Part shown: positions 14,954-22,842 of the stretch, one piece after another
Numbering within the stretch: the stretch's first letter is position 1
Layout: each line of letters opens with the position of its first letter
From: an uncultured Oscillospiraceae bacterium
GTDB taxonomy: Bacteria; Bacillota_A; Clostridia; Oscillospirales; Oscillospiraceae
Direction of reading: 5' to 3'
DNA: 42,002 bases
NCBI GenBank assembly: GCA_947631215.1
Contig: CANRKN010000006.1
Span: 1-42,002 of the forward strand
The notes under the pieces: generated by a model
Told to the model about the DNA's origin: nothing
What the model saw: the letters and a program-made list of their open reading frames with translations, nothing else
Databases searched by the model: none
Program-made: the position numbers and the translations under genes

Positions 14954-16195
14954 TTATTTCAAAACCGCCTTGACGGCTTCTTTCACGATGTTAAGGCCCT
15001 CCATCAGGACTTCGTCCCCGATGGTCAGCGGCGGCATGAGCTTCAGCACGCTGTCGCCCCGGCCGGCCACCTCCATGATGATGCCCCTATCGAAGCCCTC
15101 ATGGACCGCCTTCAGGGCCAGGGCCCCGTCGATGGCGGAGAAGTCGATGCCCCAGAGCATGCCCAGGCCCCGCATGGTGAGGCTCTTATCCATGGGCAGG
15201 ATCTCTTCTTTTATGAACTTCTCCATGATGGCGCCCTTGCGGCGGCACTCCTCGTCCAGCTTGTGGGCCTTGAAGTAGCGGATGCCCGCCGCGCCGCCCA
15301 CGAAGGACAGCTGGTTGCCCCGGAAGGTGCCGTTGTGCTCCGCCGGGCGGAAGATGTCCAGCTCCGGCCTTATGAGCAGCAGCGCCATGGGCATGCCGAA
15401 GCCGCTGATGGACTTGGAGAGCGTCACCATGTCGGGCACGATGCCGGCCCGCTCGAAGGAGAAGAACCAGCCCACGCGGCCGTTGCCCACCTGGATGTCG
15501 TCCACGATCATGAGGATGTCGTTCTCGTCGCAGATGCGCCGGACCTCTTTGAGCCATTCAACGCTGGCCACGTTGATGCCGCCCTCCGCCTGGACGGTCT
15601 CCAGGACGATGGCCGCGGGCTTGTCCACGCCGGAGTGGTCGTCGGTGAGGACCCAGTTGAGATAGGCCAGCGAATCCAGCGTCCCGTCATAGGGCACGAA
15701 GGACACGTTCTCCAGAGGCACCACGGCCCCCTCCCGGCTGGTCCTATCGGTGGTCATGGCAAGGCTGCCCAGGCTCATGCCGTGGAAGGCGCCGCCGAAG
15801 GCGATGACGCCATTGCGTTTTTTGTTCTTCCGGGCCAGCTTCAGCGCCGCCTCCACCGCGTTGGTGCCGGTGGGGCCGCAGCACATGACCTTGTAGTCCA
15901 GGCCGCGAGGCGCCAGGATCTCGTTTTTGAAGGTGGCGAGGAAGTCCTCCTTGGCGGCGGTATACATGTCCAGGGCGTTGATGATCCTATCCTCGCTCAG
16001 GTAGTCCAGGACGGCCTTTTTGATCTCCGGGTTGTTGTGGCCGTAGTTCATGGACCCGGCCACCGCCAGGAAATCCACGTACCGGGCCCCGTCCACGGAC
16101 CATATCTCCGCGTTCTTCGCCCGGTCGAACTCCACCGGGTACTTCCGGCAGTAGGAGCGTACCTGGCTCTCTGTGCTCTCAAATACTTCCAGCAT
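14954..16195 (-). CDS. diaminobutyrate--2-oxoglutarate aminotransferase (EctB-like, class III)
   Basis: A 413-residue PLP-dependent class III aminotransferase. It matches the EctB type in order and spacing: MLEVFESTESQVRSYCR at the start, then NYGHNNPEIK, GPTGTNAVEAALKLAR, FGGAFHGMSLGSLAMT, the cofactor-binding VDDIQVG, the Schiff-base Lys in TLSKSISG (about residue 258) and EHNGTFRGNQL. EctB makes L-2,4-diaminobutyrate from aspartate semialdehyde. EctA and EctC are absent, so ectoine synthesis is not indicated and the diaminobutyrate may go into a peptide or cell-wall structure. Start ATG 16195 lies 40 bp after the ATP-grasp gene in the same operon. The longer upstream frame reads through the ATP-grasp end and is rejected. 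Confidence 0.85.
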   Translation of the reverse strand: MLEVFESTESQVRSYCRKYPVEFDRAKNAEIWSVDGARYVDFLAVAGSMNYGHNNPEIKKAVLDYLSEDRIINALDMYTAAKEDFLATFKNEILAPRGLDYKVMCCGPTGTNAVEAALKLARKNKKRNGVIAFGGAFHGMSLGSLAMTTDRTSREGAVVPLENVSFVPYDGTLDSLAYLNWVLTDDHSGVDKPAAIVLETVQAEGGINVASVEWLKEVRRICDENDILMIVDDIQVGNGRVGWFFSFERAGIVPDMVTLSKSISGFGMPMALLLIRPELDIFRPAEHNGTFRGNQLSFVGGAAGIRYFKAHKLDEECRRKGAIMEKFIKEEILPMDKSLTMRGLGMLWGIDFSAIDGALALKAVHEGFDRGIIMEVAGRGDSVLKLMPPLTIGDEVLMEGLNIVKEAVKAVLK

Positions 16196-16235
16196 ATCCT
16201 TTATCCTCTTTATATCCTTTCTGCGCCGGCGTTGG

Positions 16236-17255
16236 TCAGCGCTTGAATCCCCTGGCGTATTTCTGGAACTCCGGCAGCTTGCCGATCTTCTCCGGGGTGT
16301 GGGGCGGCAGCTGCCAGAAGTCATGGGCGCAGTAGGTGTTGCCCTCGATGAACTCCGGGCCGTCCTTGCTGATGGCCACGTCCCAGCCCACGTACCGCAC
16401 CTGGGGCACCACCTTGGCCGCCTCCAGGCACATTTGAACCGCCTCCTTCACGAAGGGCAGCTGGTAGCCCACCAGCTTTACATGGGTGTCCGGCTGCTCG
16501 TCGTACACGATGCCCAGCGGCGTGTTGCCCGAGTGGCCGGGGTACTTGATCTTCCCCGTCTCCGTATCCACCGGGGCGTACAGGCAGTTGCAGTCCACGA
16601 AGCTGTCGCCCAGACCCATCTTCTGCACCACATACAGACAGTGGGGCTCGCCGTTGTCATCCAGAAGGGTGATGACCCGCTGGCAGTTGACGGAGCCGGG
16701 GTGCAGGGCCTCCACGTCCGGGTGCTGGTCCACGATGTCCTCCAGAAGGCCGAATTTTCCCTTCTGGATGTGGTCATAGAGGGCGTCGAAGTCCGGCCAG
16801 TCCTTCATGTGGATGCGCTCGCAGCCGTGGCTGCACTCCCCGTCCAGTATCTTGACAAACACCTCGTCCTTCCCCTGGACGAAATCCCGGACCTGCTCCT
16901 TGGTGCTTTCCGCCAGCACCAGCCACTTCCGGCGGATGAACTTCGCGAAGAGCTTGTTGAACTGGGCTTTGTCGTCGAAGAGGTCCGTGTACTTGGGGTC
17001 ATTGAGGTACTCATTGAGCTTCTTGCTCACCCCACGGGTCACGAAGGTGGCCCGCTGGGCGGCGGTCAGGTCCGCGAAGCCGAAGATGAGGTAGTCATAG
17101 TACCCCGCCCCGTACTTCACCGTGCAGCCCATCATGTCCAGGAAGATGGCCGCCTTGTTCTTCCCCGTCCGCTCATGGACGGCGTTTATGGCCCCCTTCA
17201 GGTGGTCGAAGTTGATGTTGCGTATCCTGTGCAGATAATACTTTACGTCCGGCAT
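16236..17255 (-). CDS. sugar-transfer-associated ATP-grasp protein
   Basis: A 339-residue protein of the ATP-grasp_ST type, which joins a carboxylate to an amine through an acyl phosphate. The C-terminal ATP-grasp signature RYVGWDVAISKDGPEFIEGN holds the Mg-binding Asp/Glu/Asn. Mid-protein segments FVKILDGECSHGCERI and LHPGSVNCQRVITLL fit the ATP-binding lobe. Start ATG 17255 follows GGGAAGG. It is 45 bp downstream of alr and 40 bp upstream of the ectB-like gene. The neighbours provide a D-amino acid and a diamine, so a peptide or cell-wall ligase is plausible; the product is unknown. Confidence 0.75.
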   Translation of the reverse strand: MPDVKYYLHRIRNINFDHLKGAINAVHERTGKNKAAIFLDMMGCTVKYGAGYYDYLIFGFADLTAAQRATFVTRGVSKKLNEYLNDPKYTDLFDDKAQFNKLFAKFIRRKWLVLAESTKEQVRDFVQGKDEVFVKILDGECSHGCERIHMKDWPDFDALYDHIQKGKFGLLEDIVDQHPDVEALHPGSVNCQRVITLLDDNGEPHCLYVVQKMGLGDSFVDCNCLYAPVDTETGKIKYPGHSGNTPLGIVYDEQPDTHVKLVGYQLPFVKEAVQMCLEAAKVVPQVRYVGWDVAISKDGPEFIEGNTYCAHDFWQLPPHTPEKIGKLPEFQKYARGFKR

Positions 17256-17300
17256 GTTTCCTTCCCGCTCTCTTTGTATTTCTACCGGTATTGTCCCGTG

Positions 17301-18425
17301 TCAGTCCACGTATATCCGGGGCACCCGCTTGGTGACGCCGCAGACGATCTCGTCCACGTTGGCGTCCAGCGTGTCCGCCATCCACAATATGGACAGGTCC
17401 TCCCCGTTCAAGAGCTCCACACGGTCGCCCGCCGCCACGCCGGGGATGTCGGTCACGTCCACCATGAACTGGTCCATGCATACCCGGCCGATGATGGGGG
17501 CGAGCTGCCCGCGGATTTTGACCTTGCCCCGGTTGGACAGCTTTCGGCTGTATCCGTCGCAGAAGCCCACGGGCACCGTGGCGATGACCGTCTCACGGCT
17601 TGTCACGTATGTCCCGCCGTAACCCACCGGCTCCCCGGCGGGGACGGTCTTCACCATGGCCACGTATGTCTCCCAGGTCATGACCTCGCGAAGGCCCATC
17701 CCGGGCCACTTGTCCTCGTCCACCGGGCACAGGCCGAAGAGCACGTCTCCGCCCCGGACCGCGTCCATCTGCACCTCCGGGCGCAGCAGGATGGAGGGGC
17801 TGTTGGACACGTGCACCGGGGGCATGTCCACCTCCGCGGCTTTGAGACCGTCCAGCACGGCGTTGAATCTTGCAAGCTGCTTCTCCGTCTCGGGGCAGTC
17901 AAGCTCGTCCGCCCGGGAGAAGTGGGTGAAGAGCCCCGCGACATGGATATGGGGCAACGCCGCTATCGCGGCGACGGCCTTCACCGTGCCGGCCGCGTCA
18001 TCGGCGTCGAAGCCGATGCGGCGCATGCCGGTGTCTATTTTAATTTGCACCGGCGCCACCGTCCCGGCCTTTTCCGCTAGGGCGTCCAGCTTTTGAGCCT
18101 GCTCCACCGAGAAGATGGAGGGCGCCAGCCTATACTCGATACACCTTCCCAGCTCCCCGTCCATGATGGGGGCCAGCAGGTGGATAGGCTCTGTGTCCGC
18201 CCCGGCGGCGCGGAGGGCGGCGCCCTCCTCCCAGTAGGCCACCGCGTAGCCCGCCACGCCGCACCGGCGCAGGGTGGGATACACCCCGGCGATGCCGTGG
18301 CCGTAGGCGTCGCCCTTCAGGACCGCCGTCAGGGCCACACCGGGTCCCAGGCGCTTTTTGATGTTTTCCACGTTGGCAGCCAGAGCATCCAGATGGATGA
18401 CGGCGGCGGTGCGTACTGACTCCAT
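17301..18425 (-). CDS. alr: alanine racemase
   Basis: A 374-residue PLP enzyme with the type III fold that interconverts L- and D-alanine for the cell wall. It has the Schiff-base Lys motif AVLKGDAYGHG (about residue 37), the barrel strand KIDTGMRRIGFD, the phosphate-binding region HVSNSPSIL, the Tyr/substrate loop GYGGTYVTSRETV and VCMDQFMVDVT near the active-site Asp. Start ATG 18425 has GGAGG 4 nt upstream; the frame open to 18587 is leader. It leads the alr/ATP-grasp/ectB-like operon. That setting suggests a specialised copy, but it could also be the only alr. Confidence 0.9.
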   Translation of the reverse strand: MESVRTAAVIHLDALAANVENIKKRLGPGVALTAVLKGDAYGHGIAGVYPTLRRCGVAGYAVAYWEEGAALRAAGADTEPIHLLAPIMDGELGRCIEYRLAPSIFSVEQAQKLDALAEKAGTVAPVQIKIDTGMRRIGFDADDAAGTVKAVAAIAALPHIHVAGLFTHFSRADELDCPETEKQLARFNAVLDGLKAAEVDMPPVHVSNSPSILLRPEVQMDAVRGGDVLFGLCPVDEDKWPGMGLREVMTWETYVAMVKTVPAGEPVGYGGTYVTSRETVIATVPVGFCDGYSRKLSNRGKVKIRGQLAPIIGRVCMDQFMVDVTDIPGVAAGDRVELLNGEDLSILWMADTLDANVDEIVCGVTKRVPRIYVD

Positions 18426-18462
18426 AGGTCCTCCGGGTGTAATTGACATAATATTCCGAGCT

Positions 18463-18491
18463 ATGATAGCACATTCTATCCGGTATTGCAA
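18463..18491 (-). promoter_or_regulatory. promoter of the alr operon
   Basis: On the minus strand TTGCAA (18491-18486), a 17-bp spacer, then TATCAT (18468-18463). Transcription would start about 30 nt before the alr ATG. Confidence 0.6.
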
Positions 18492-18522
18492 TTCCCGGGG
18501 CGAAATTCCCCGAAAAAAGGTC

Positions 18523-19482
18523 TTACCGCTTTTTCGTGTCCCGCTGGTAGGACTGCCACGCCCCCCGGGCCGCCAATACCGCGCCAAGGACCATACCCAG
18601 GCACCACACCACGGCGCATACCGTGGCGGCGGCGTTCATCGCGTTTTTCTCCGCGCCGGTGAGCACCGCGAAGGGCCGCAGGAGCCATACCAATGAGGAC
18701 GCGGCCAGGGCGATACCTATCCCCGCCCGGACGGATTTGCTCACCGGCAGCTTTTTCATGAGCAGCGCCTCCGCCCCGGCGAGAGCCAGCACCAGTCCCG
18801 CGGCTCCCAACGCGGAGCGCACATAGTGGGGCGGCCGGGCCAGGATGCACCAGGCCGTCAGCAGCAGGAACGCGAACGCCCCCGCCCAGGCAGCCACCGC
18901 GAGAGATCTCTTTTTTCCGAATACCCCCGGCAGGGGCAGCTCCCGCACCGCCCAGGGCACGATCAAACAGGCAGACAGCACATATAGGACCACCGCAGCC
19001 ACCCGGAACAGCATTCGCCCGGAGTAGAGGGCGCAGGCCATGAGAAGTAAAAGCAGGCTCGCCGTATACCCCAAGAGCGTCCACCGGACCGTGTACCGGC
19101 GGCACCGCAGGGGCAGCATGGCGGCGCTCATGACCACCAGCAGCGACGGCGGCAGCAGGAAGAGGCAGAAGAGCCACGGCCTGTCGGTCCCGGCCAGCAT
19201 CTCCGGCTCCAGGGCCGCCAGCACGCAGGCCGGCACGCATAAAAACGCCGCCAGAGCGCAGCTCATGGCGAAGGCCCGGTTGCCCCACCGCCGGGAGGCC
19301 AGCACCGTCCCCGCCTCCCGGCGGAGGCTCTCCTCGCAGGCGCTGTTTTGCAGCCGGGAGAGCATTTTGGCGCAGGATGAACAGGACGCCACGTGGGTCT
19401 CCACCAGCGCGCGGCTCTCCTCGCTGCAGGCCCCGTCCACGTATAGGGGCAGCAGGTCGCGCACCACGCCGCAGTTATCCAT
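18523..19482 (-). CDS. anti-sigma factor with zinc finger and membrane domain
   Basis: A 319-residue protein. The N-terminal 40 residues form a zf-HC2 anti-sigma domain (DLLPLYVDGACSEESRALVE, then H-x3-C-x2-C in ETHVASCSSC). About eight hydrophobic segments follow. Its ATG (19482) overlaps the end of the ECF sigma gene by 8 bp, so the two are co-translated. It should hold the sigma factor inactive at the membrane until an envelope signal releases it. The long multi-spanning C-terminal part has no recognised sensor domain. Confidence 0.85.
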   Translation of the reverse strand: MDNCGVVRDLLPLYVDGACSEESRALVETHVASCSSCAKMLSRLQNSACEESLRREAGTVLASRRWGNRAFAMSCALAAFLCVPACVLAALEPEMLAGTDRPWLFCLFLLPPSLLVVMSAAMLPLRCRRYTVRWTLLGYTASLLLLLMACALYSGRMLFRVAAVVLYVLSACLIVPWAVRELPLPGVFGKKRSLAVAAWAGAFAFLLLTAWCILARPPHYVRSALGAAGLVLALAGAEALLMKKLPVSKSVRAGIGIALAASSLVWLLRPFAVLTGAEKNAMNAAATVCAVVWCLGMVLGAVLAARGAWQSYQRDTKKR

Positions 19483-19972
19483 CGTCCTCCACCATCCTCT
19501 CCTGTATTTTGAGCCTTGCCCGGTGGTAGGTCACCCGGGCCCAGGTCTCCGTCTTGCCGAATATCTGGCCGATGCGGGCGAAGGGCAGCTCACCGAACAC
19601 CCGAAGCTGGAACACTTCCTTGTAGGGCTCCGGCATGTCGTGCAAAATGAGGTGGATGCGAAAGGCCTCGTCCCGGTCCTGGGCCTCCGCCGCCATGTCC
19701 CCGGGGGCGGGCATCTCCGCCGCCGCCTCCGGGGCGGCGTCGCCCTGCCGGGCCCGGCGGCGCAGCTCGTCGGCGTAGAGGTTTTTGGCGATAGCGCACA
19801 GCCATGTCAGCGGCGAGCCCTCGCCCCGGAAGGCGGGGCCGGTCATGGCCTTATAGAAGGTCTGTGCCGTCAGCTCCTCCGCCAGGGCGCGGTCCCCGGA
19901 CCGGGCCATGAGGAAGGAGTAGACCTGCATGTAATATGCCTCATACAGCCCCTCGTAGTCCAGCGCCCTCAC
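19475..19972 (-). CDS. ECF-type RNA polymerase sigma factor
   Basis: A 165-residue sigma-70 family factor of the extracytoplasmic-function group. Region 2 (LYEAYYMQVYSFLMARSGDR, then AEELTAQTFYKAM) and region 4 (LPFARIGQIFGKTETWARVT, then YHRARLKIQE) are clear, linked by an acidic Ala/Pro-rich stretch. The start is GTG 19972 with GGGAGG just upstream. The anti-sigma gene overlaps its end. An ECF-like promoter directly upstream suggests autoregulation. Confidence 0.88.
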   Translation of the reverse strand: MRALDYEGLYEAYYMQVYSFLMARSGDRALAEELTAQTFYKAMTGPAFRGEGSPLTWLCAIAKNLYADELRRRARQGDAAPEAAAEMPAPGDMAAEAQDRDEAFRIHLILHDMPEPYKEVFQLRVFGELPFARIGQIFGKTETWARVTYHRARLKIQERMVEDDG

Positions 19973-19988
19973 CTCCCGGCCCGATGGT

Positions 19989-20016
19989 TAGACGTGTGCG
20001 TCTCCCGTTCGTTACA
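19989..20016 (-). promoter_or_regulatory. candidate ECF autopromoter
   Basis: On the minus strand TGTAAC (20016-20011), a 16-bp spacer, then CGTCTA (19994-19989). The AAC-type -35 and CGTC-type -10 with this spacing are typical of ECF sigma promoters. It lies 17 bp upstream of the sigma start codon. Confidence 0.6.
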
Positions 20017-20051
20017 AAATTTTTTACGGCTGGCAAGGCCGCCCTACGCCG

Positions 20052-20134
20052 ACCCGACGCCCGGCGGGAACCGGCAGTGTGCCGGATGCGGTTGGTGAGC
20101 GAAGCGAACTTTAGCAGCAGGCATACTGTCGGGC
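20052..20134 (-). repeat. 83-bp dispersed repeat, copy 2 (inverted)
   Basis: Inverted copy of the block at 14837-14919, with ends ACCCGAC (20052-20058) and GTCGGGC (20128-20134). Seven substitutions and no indels separate the two copies. It fills most of the gap between the sigma gene and the PAP2-GDPD gene. Confidence 0.8.
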
Positions 20135-20184
20135 CCGTCCGGGCAAAACCTGCGTCCTCAATGGGCGGCCTCGCACGACCCCTA

Positions 20185-22080
20185 TTACGGCTGGTTCAGC
20201 ACCGTGGCCCCCACATCCGGCAGGTCCGTCATCACCGCGTCCGCACCGATGGACTGCAGCCGCGTCATCTCGGCGGGGTCGTTGATGGTCCAATACTGCA
20301 CGGCCACATCCCGCTCGTGGGCGTAGTTCACGATACGGCTGGTGCCCAGGTTCACGAAGTAGTCCGTAGTGGGGATCTGCAGGGCGTCATAGTTGATGCT
20401 GTCCTTGTCCAGTTTCAGCCCCAGCAGGGCGGAGAAGTAGAACTTTATGACCTCGTTGACGCCGGCGCTGCGGGGCATGTCAGGGTAGGTGCTGTCCATA
20501 TAGGCGGTGACCTCGTTGTGGAAGGTGCCGATGACGGCCCTGTCCAGGCACCCGTGGGCCACCAGGGTGGCGTAGAGCTCGTCTGCCGCCTTGTAGCCCT
20601 CGTCCCCGCCGTTTTTGATCTCAATGATGTAGCGGAAGGGCCCGGCGCTTTCCAGATACGTCAGCGCCTCGTCCAGGGTGGTGATGCGAAGCTCATCGGG
20701 GACGTCCTCCCCGGAAAGATCCGCGTAGGGCATGGACCCGTCCGGCGCGGTGAATTTGGCGCCCATGTTGAGCTGCCTGAGCTCCGCCAGGGTCTTGGTG
20801 CCCGCGTCCACGTCTTTCTCGCCGAAAACGGCCTCCGCGTCGCTGGTGCGGTCCACCGTGGCGTCGTGGAGCAGCACCAGCACGCCGTCGGCGGTGAGGT
20901 GCACGTCAAACTCGAACACGTCCAGGTGATAGTCCGGATTTTCCGCGCTGGCCTTCAGGGCCATCATGGTGTTCTCCGGAGCCACGCCGCCCCCGGCCCG
21001 GTGACCGGACAGCATGGTCACGCCCAGAGGCGTGATGAGGGGATTTGCGGCCCCCGGGAAGTCCCGGGGCGCCATGGAGGAGTCCTTCGTCACCGCCCAG
21101 CAGGCGACGCCGATGAGCACCGCCAGCACGATAAGCACGATCACGATCACTTTCAGCACCTTCCTTCCCCGGCGGCCCAGGGGGCAGCCCCTGGAAAACC
21201 ATTTGAACGTCAGCGGCCACACCAGCATGGCCGCCAGGACCATGATCATATACCGAACCGCGTCGGCGATGGGCGCGCCCCGGAACAGGGCGTTCAGCGG
21301 CGATTTGAGGGCCATGCGCAGGCCCATGACCACCACGAGGCCCAGGGCGCATTTTATGACCTGCGCCCACCAGGGGGCACTGGTCTCAAAGCGCACATAC
21401 CGCCGCTCCACCGGCGCGCCCACAGCCACCGCCGCCGCCACGCCCAGCATGGTGAAGCTGTTCTTCCGAAACTCCGCCAGATTCTCCGGGTCCGCCCCCG
21501 CGGGGACATGGCCGGAGAAAACACAGGCGGCGGCCGCCAATATCAAAATGACCAGGAAAACGATATCCGCGGCCCGGGAGTCGTCCTTCTGGAACAGCGG
21601 ATAGAGCCCGAACACCAGCGCCAGGCCGATGGCCGCGCCCACGGCCACGTCTGCCGGGGTGTGCACCCCCAGATACATCCGGGAGAAGCACACGATGGCC
21701 GCCAGGGCCCAGAACAGGGCCTTCATCCCTTTGGACATATCCAGCCGAGCCGTGCCGCCCAGGGCCACCACCACGTTCTGGCTGTGGCCGCTGGGGAAGG
21801 AATAGCCCCCGGCGTCCGCCCGGGCGCTCTCCACGATGGTGAAGCTGGGGTCCCGGACCCATGGCCGGGGCACCCGGCAGCATATCTTCATGGTCTGGTT
21901 CACCACCGTGCCGCCCACGCCGGCGGCGATCAGGTAGTAGCCGTCTTTCTTGCTGACGCACCAGAACACGATGATGGCCACGGCGATGAACACGCCCTCG
22001 CCGCCCACGAATGTAAGCGCCCCCAAAAGCTTGTCCAGCACCGGGACGCGGATGCTCTCCAACGCGTATAAAAAGCCCAT
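20185..22080 (-). CDS. PAP2 phosphatase-glycerophosphodiester phosphodiesterase fusion
   Basis: A 631-residue membrane protein joining two lipid-related domains. Residues 1-200 are a PAP2 phosphatase with all three motifs: K-x6-RP in KICCRVPRP, FPSGHSQN, and SRMYLGVHTPADV. Further membrane helices follow to about residue 330. From about 358 comes a glycerophosphodiester phosphodiesterase with GHRAGGGVAPENT, FEFDVHLTADGVLVLLHDAT, the metal-binding Glu in YIIEIKNGG, and a terminal QYWTINDPAEM. It may remodel phospholipid or teichoic-acid headgroups, with both active sites outside the cell. Start ATG 22080 follows GAGGG; the frame upstream to 22146 is leader. Confidence 0.88.
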   Translation of the reverse strand: MGFLYALESIRVPVLDKLLGALTFVGGEGVFIAVAIIVFWCVSKKDGYYLIAAGVGGTVVNQTMKICCRVPRPWVRDPSFTIVESARADAGGYSFPSGHSQNVVVALGGTARLDMSKGMKALFWALAAIVCFSRMYLGVHTPADVAVGAAIGLALVFGLYPLFQKDDSRAADIVFLVILILAAAACVFSGHVPAGADPENLAEFRKNSFTMLGVAAAVAVGAPVERRYVRFETSAPWWAQVIKCALGLVVVMGLRMALKSPLNALFRGAPIADAVRYMIMVLAAMLVWPLTFKWFSRGCPLGRRGRKVLKVIVIVLIVLAVLIGVACWAVTKDSSMAPRDFPGAANPLITPLGVTMLSGHRAGGGVAPENTMMALKASAENPDYHLDVFEFDVHLTADGVLVLLHDATVDRTSDAEAVFGEKDVDAGTKTLAELRQLNMGAKFTAPDGSMPYADLSGEDVPDELRITTLDEALTYLESAGPFRYIIEIKNGGDEGYKAADELYATLVAHGCLDRAVIGTFHNEVTAYMDSTYPDMPRSAGVNEVIKFYFSALLGLKLDKDSINYDALQIPTTDYFVNLGTSRIVNYAHERDVAVQYWTINDPAEMTRLQSIGADAVMTDLPDVGATVLNQP

Positions 22081-22113
22081 ATGTATCCCTCGCAGCCTTA
22101 TTTTTCTCGGCCC

Positions 22114-22142
22114 ATTGTACCATATATGGACAGTGGCTACAA
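22114..22142 (-). promoter_or_regulatory. promoter of the PAP2-GDPD gene
   Basis: On the minus strand TTGTAG (22142-22137), a 17-bp spacer containing the palindrome CCATATATGG (22120-22129), then TACAAT (22119-22114). Confidence 0.55.
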
Positions 22143-22206
22143 ACAAAATTTAATTGTGCCGCTTATGGCCCTTGTGGTATACTCGCGGGGAGAGGAGGCG
22201 AGGCAA

Positions 22207-22692
22207 ATGTTCAGCGCCGTATACCCCTCGCCCCTGGGGCGGCTGACCCTGGGCAGCGACGGGGAGCGCCTCACCGGCCTGTGGCTGCCGGAGCAGAAAT
22301 ATTTCCCCGCCGCGCCCATGGAGCGGCGGGACCTGGCCGTATTCGCCCAAGCGGCGGCATGGCTGGACGCCTACTTCGCCGGGGAGGCGCCGGACCCGGT
22401 CCGGCTCCCCCTGGCCCCGGCGGGCAGCGATTTTCAGCGGCTCATATGGGACCTGCTGCTGGACATCCCCTACGGGGAGCTGGCCACCTACGGGCAGTTG
22501 GCGGACAGGGCCGCCCGCCGCATGGGCCGGTACAGCATGTCCGCCCAGGCCGTGGGCGGGGCGGTGGGCCATAATCCCATCTCCATCATCATCCCCTGCC
22601 ACCGGGTGGTGGGCGCAGACGGCTCCCTCACCGGCTACGCCGGCGGCCTGGGCGCCAAGAGCTGGCTGCTGCAGCACGAAGGGGCGATATAA
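22207..22692 (+). CDS. ogt: methylated-DNA--protein-cysteine methyltransferase
   Basis: A 161-residue DNA repair protein that removes O6-alkyl groups from guanine by transfer to its own Cys in a suicide reaction. The active-site motif is IPCHRVVG, the helix-turn-helix region is IPYGELATYGQLADRAA, the recognition stretch is VGGAVGHNPI, and YAGGLGAKSWLLQHE ends the fold. Start ATG 22207 has GAGGAGG upstream; the longer frame to 22081 is leader. It is divergent from the PAP2-GDPD gene. Confidence 0.93.
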   Translation: MFSAVYPSPLGRLTLGSDGERLTGLWLPEQKYFPAAPMERRDLAVFAQAAAWLDAYFAGEAPDPVRLPLAPAGSDFQRLIWDLLLDIPYGELATYGQLADRAARRMGRYSMSAQAVGGAVGHNPISIIIPCHRVVGADGSLTGYAGGLGAKSWLLQHEGAI

Positions 22693-22704
22693 GGCCGTGG
22701 ATAT

Positions 22705-22826
22705 AAAAAGGCCCCCTTGTGAAAGGGGGCTGGCAGCGCGAAGCGCTGACTGGGGGATTGTCGTTAGACCTACAGCAATCCCCCCGGCCCTAACGGGCCA
22801 CCCCCCTTTGACAAGGGGGGCTTTTT
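22705..22826. repeat. 122-bp MITE-like inverted-repeat element
   Basis: Imperfect terminal inverted repeats of about 25 bp: AAAAAGGCCCCCTTGTGAAA on the left, and a right end complementary to it (TTTGACAAGGGGGGCTTTTT). Inside are the palindrome CAGCGCGAAGCGCTG and a second C/G-rich pair. Repeats of this kind are common between genes in Oscillospiraceae. It also provides hairpins that could end ogt and, on the other strand, the amidohydrolase gene. Confidence 0.8.
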
Positions 22827-22842
22827 GCGTAAACAGGGACTC

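Noticed and set aside
14954..16195. Ectoine biosynthesis
   Set aside because: Only the EctB-type aminotransferase is present; no EctA acetyltransferase or EctC synthase lies nearby.
14909..18080. Long plus-strand frames of 445 and 635 codons
   Set aside because: They are antisense shadows of the ectB-like, ATP-grasp and alr genes in GC-rich DNA; they are His/Val/Gly/Arg-rich and show no domain, while the minus-strand frames show full motifs and ribosome sites.
19936..22071. Plus-strand frame of 711 codons
   Set aside because: It is the shadow of the PAP2-GDPD gene; its composition is low-complexity His/Arg/Gly with no motif.
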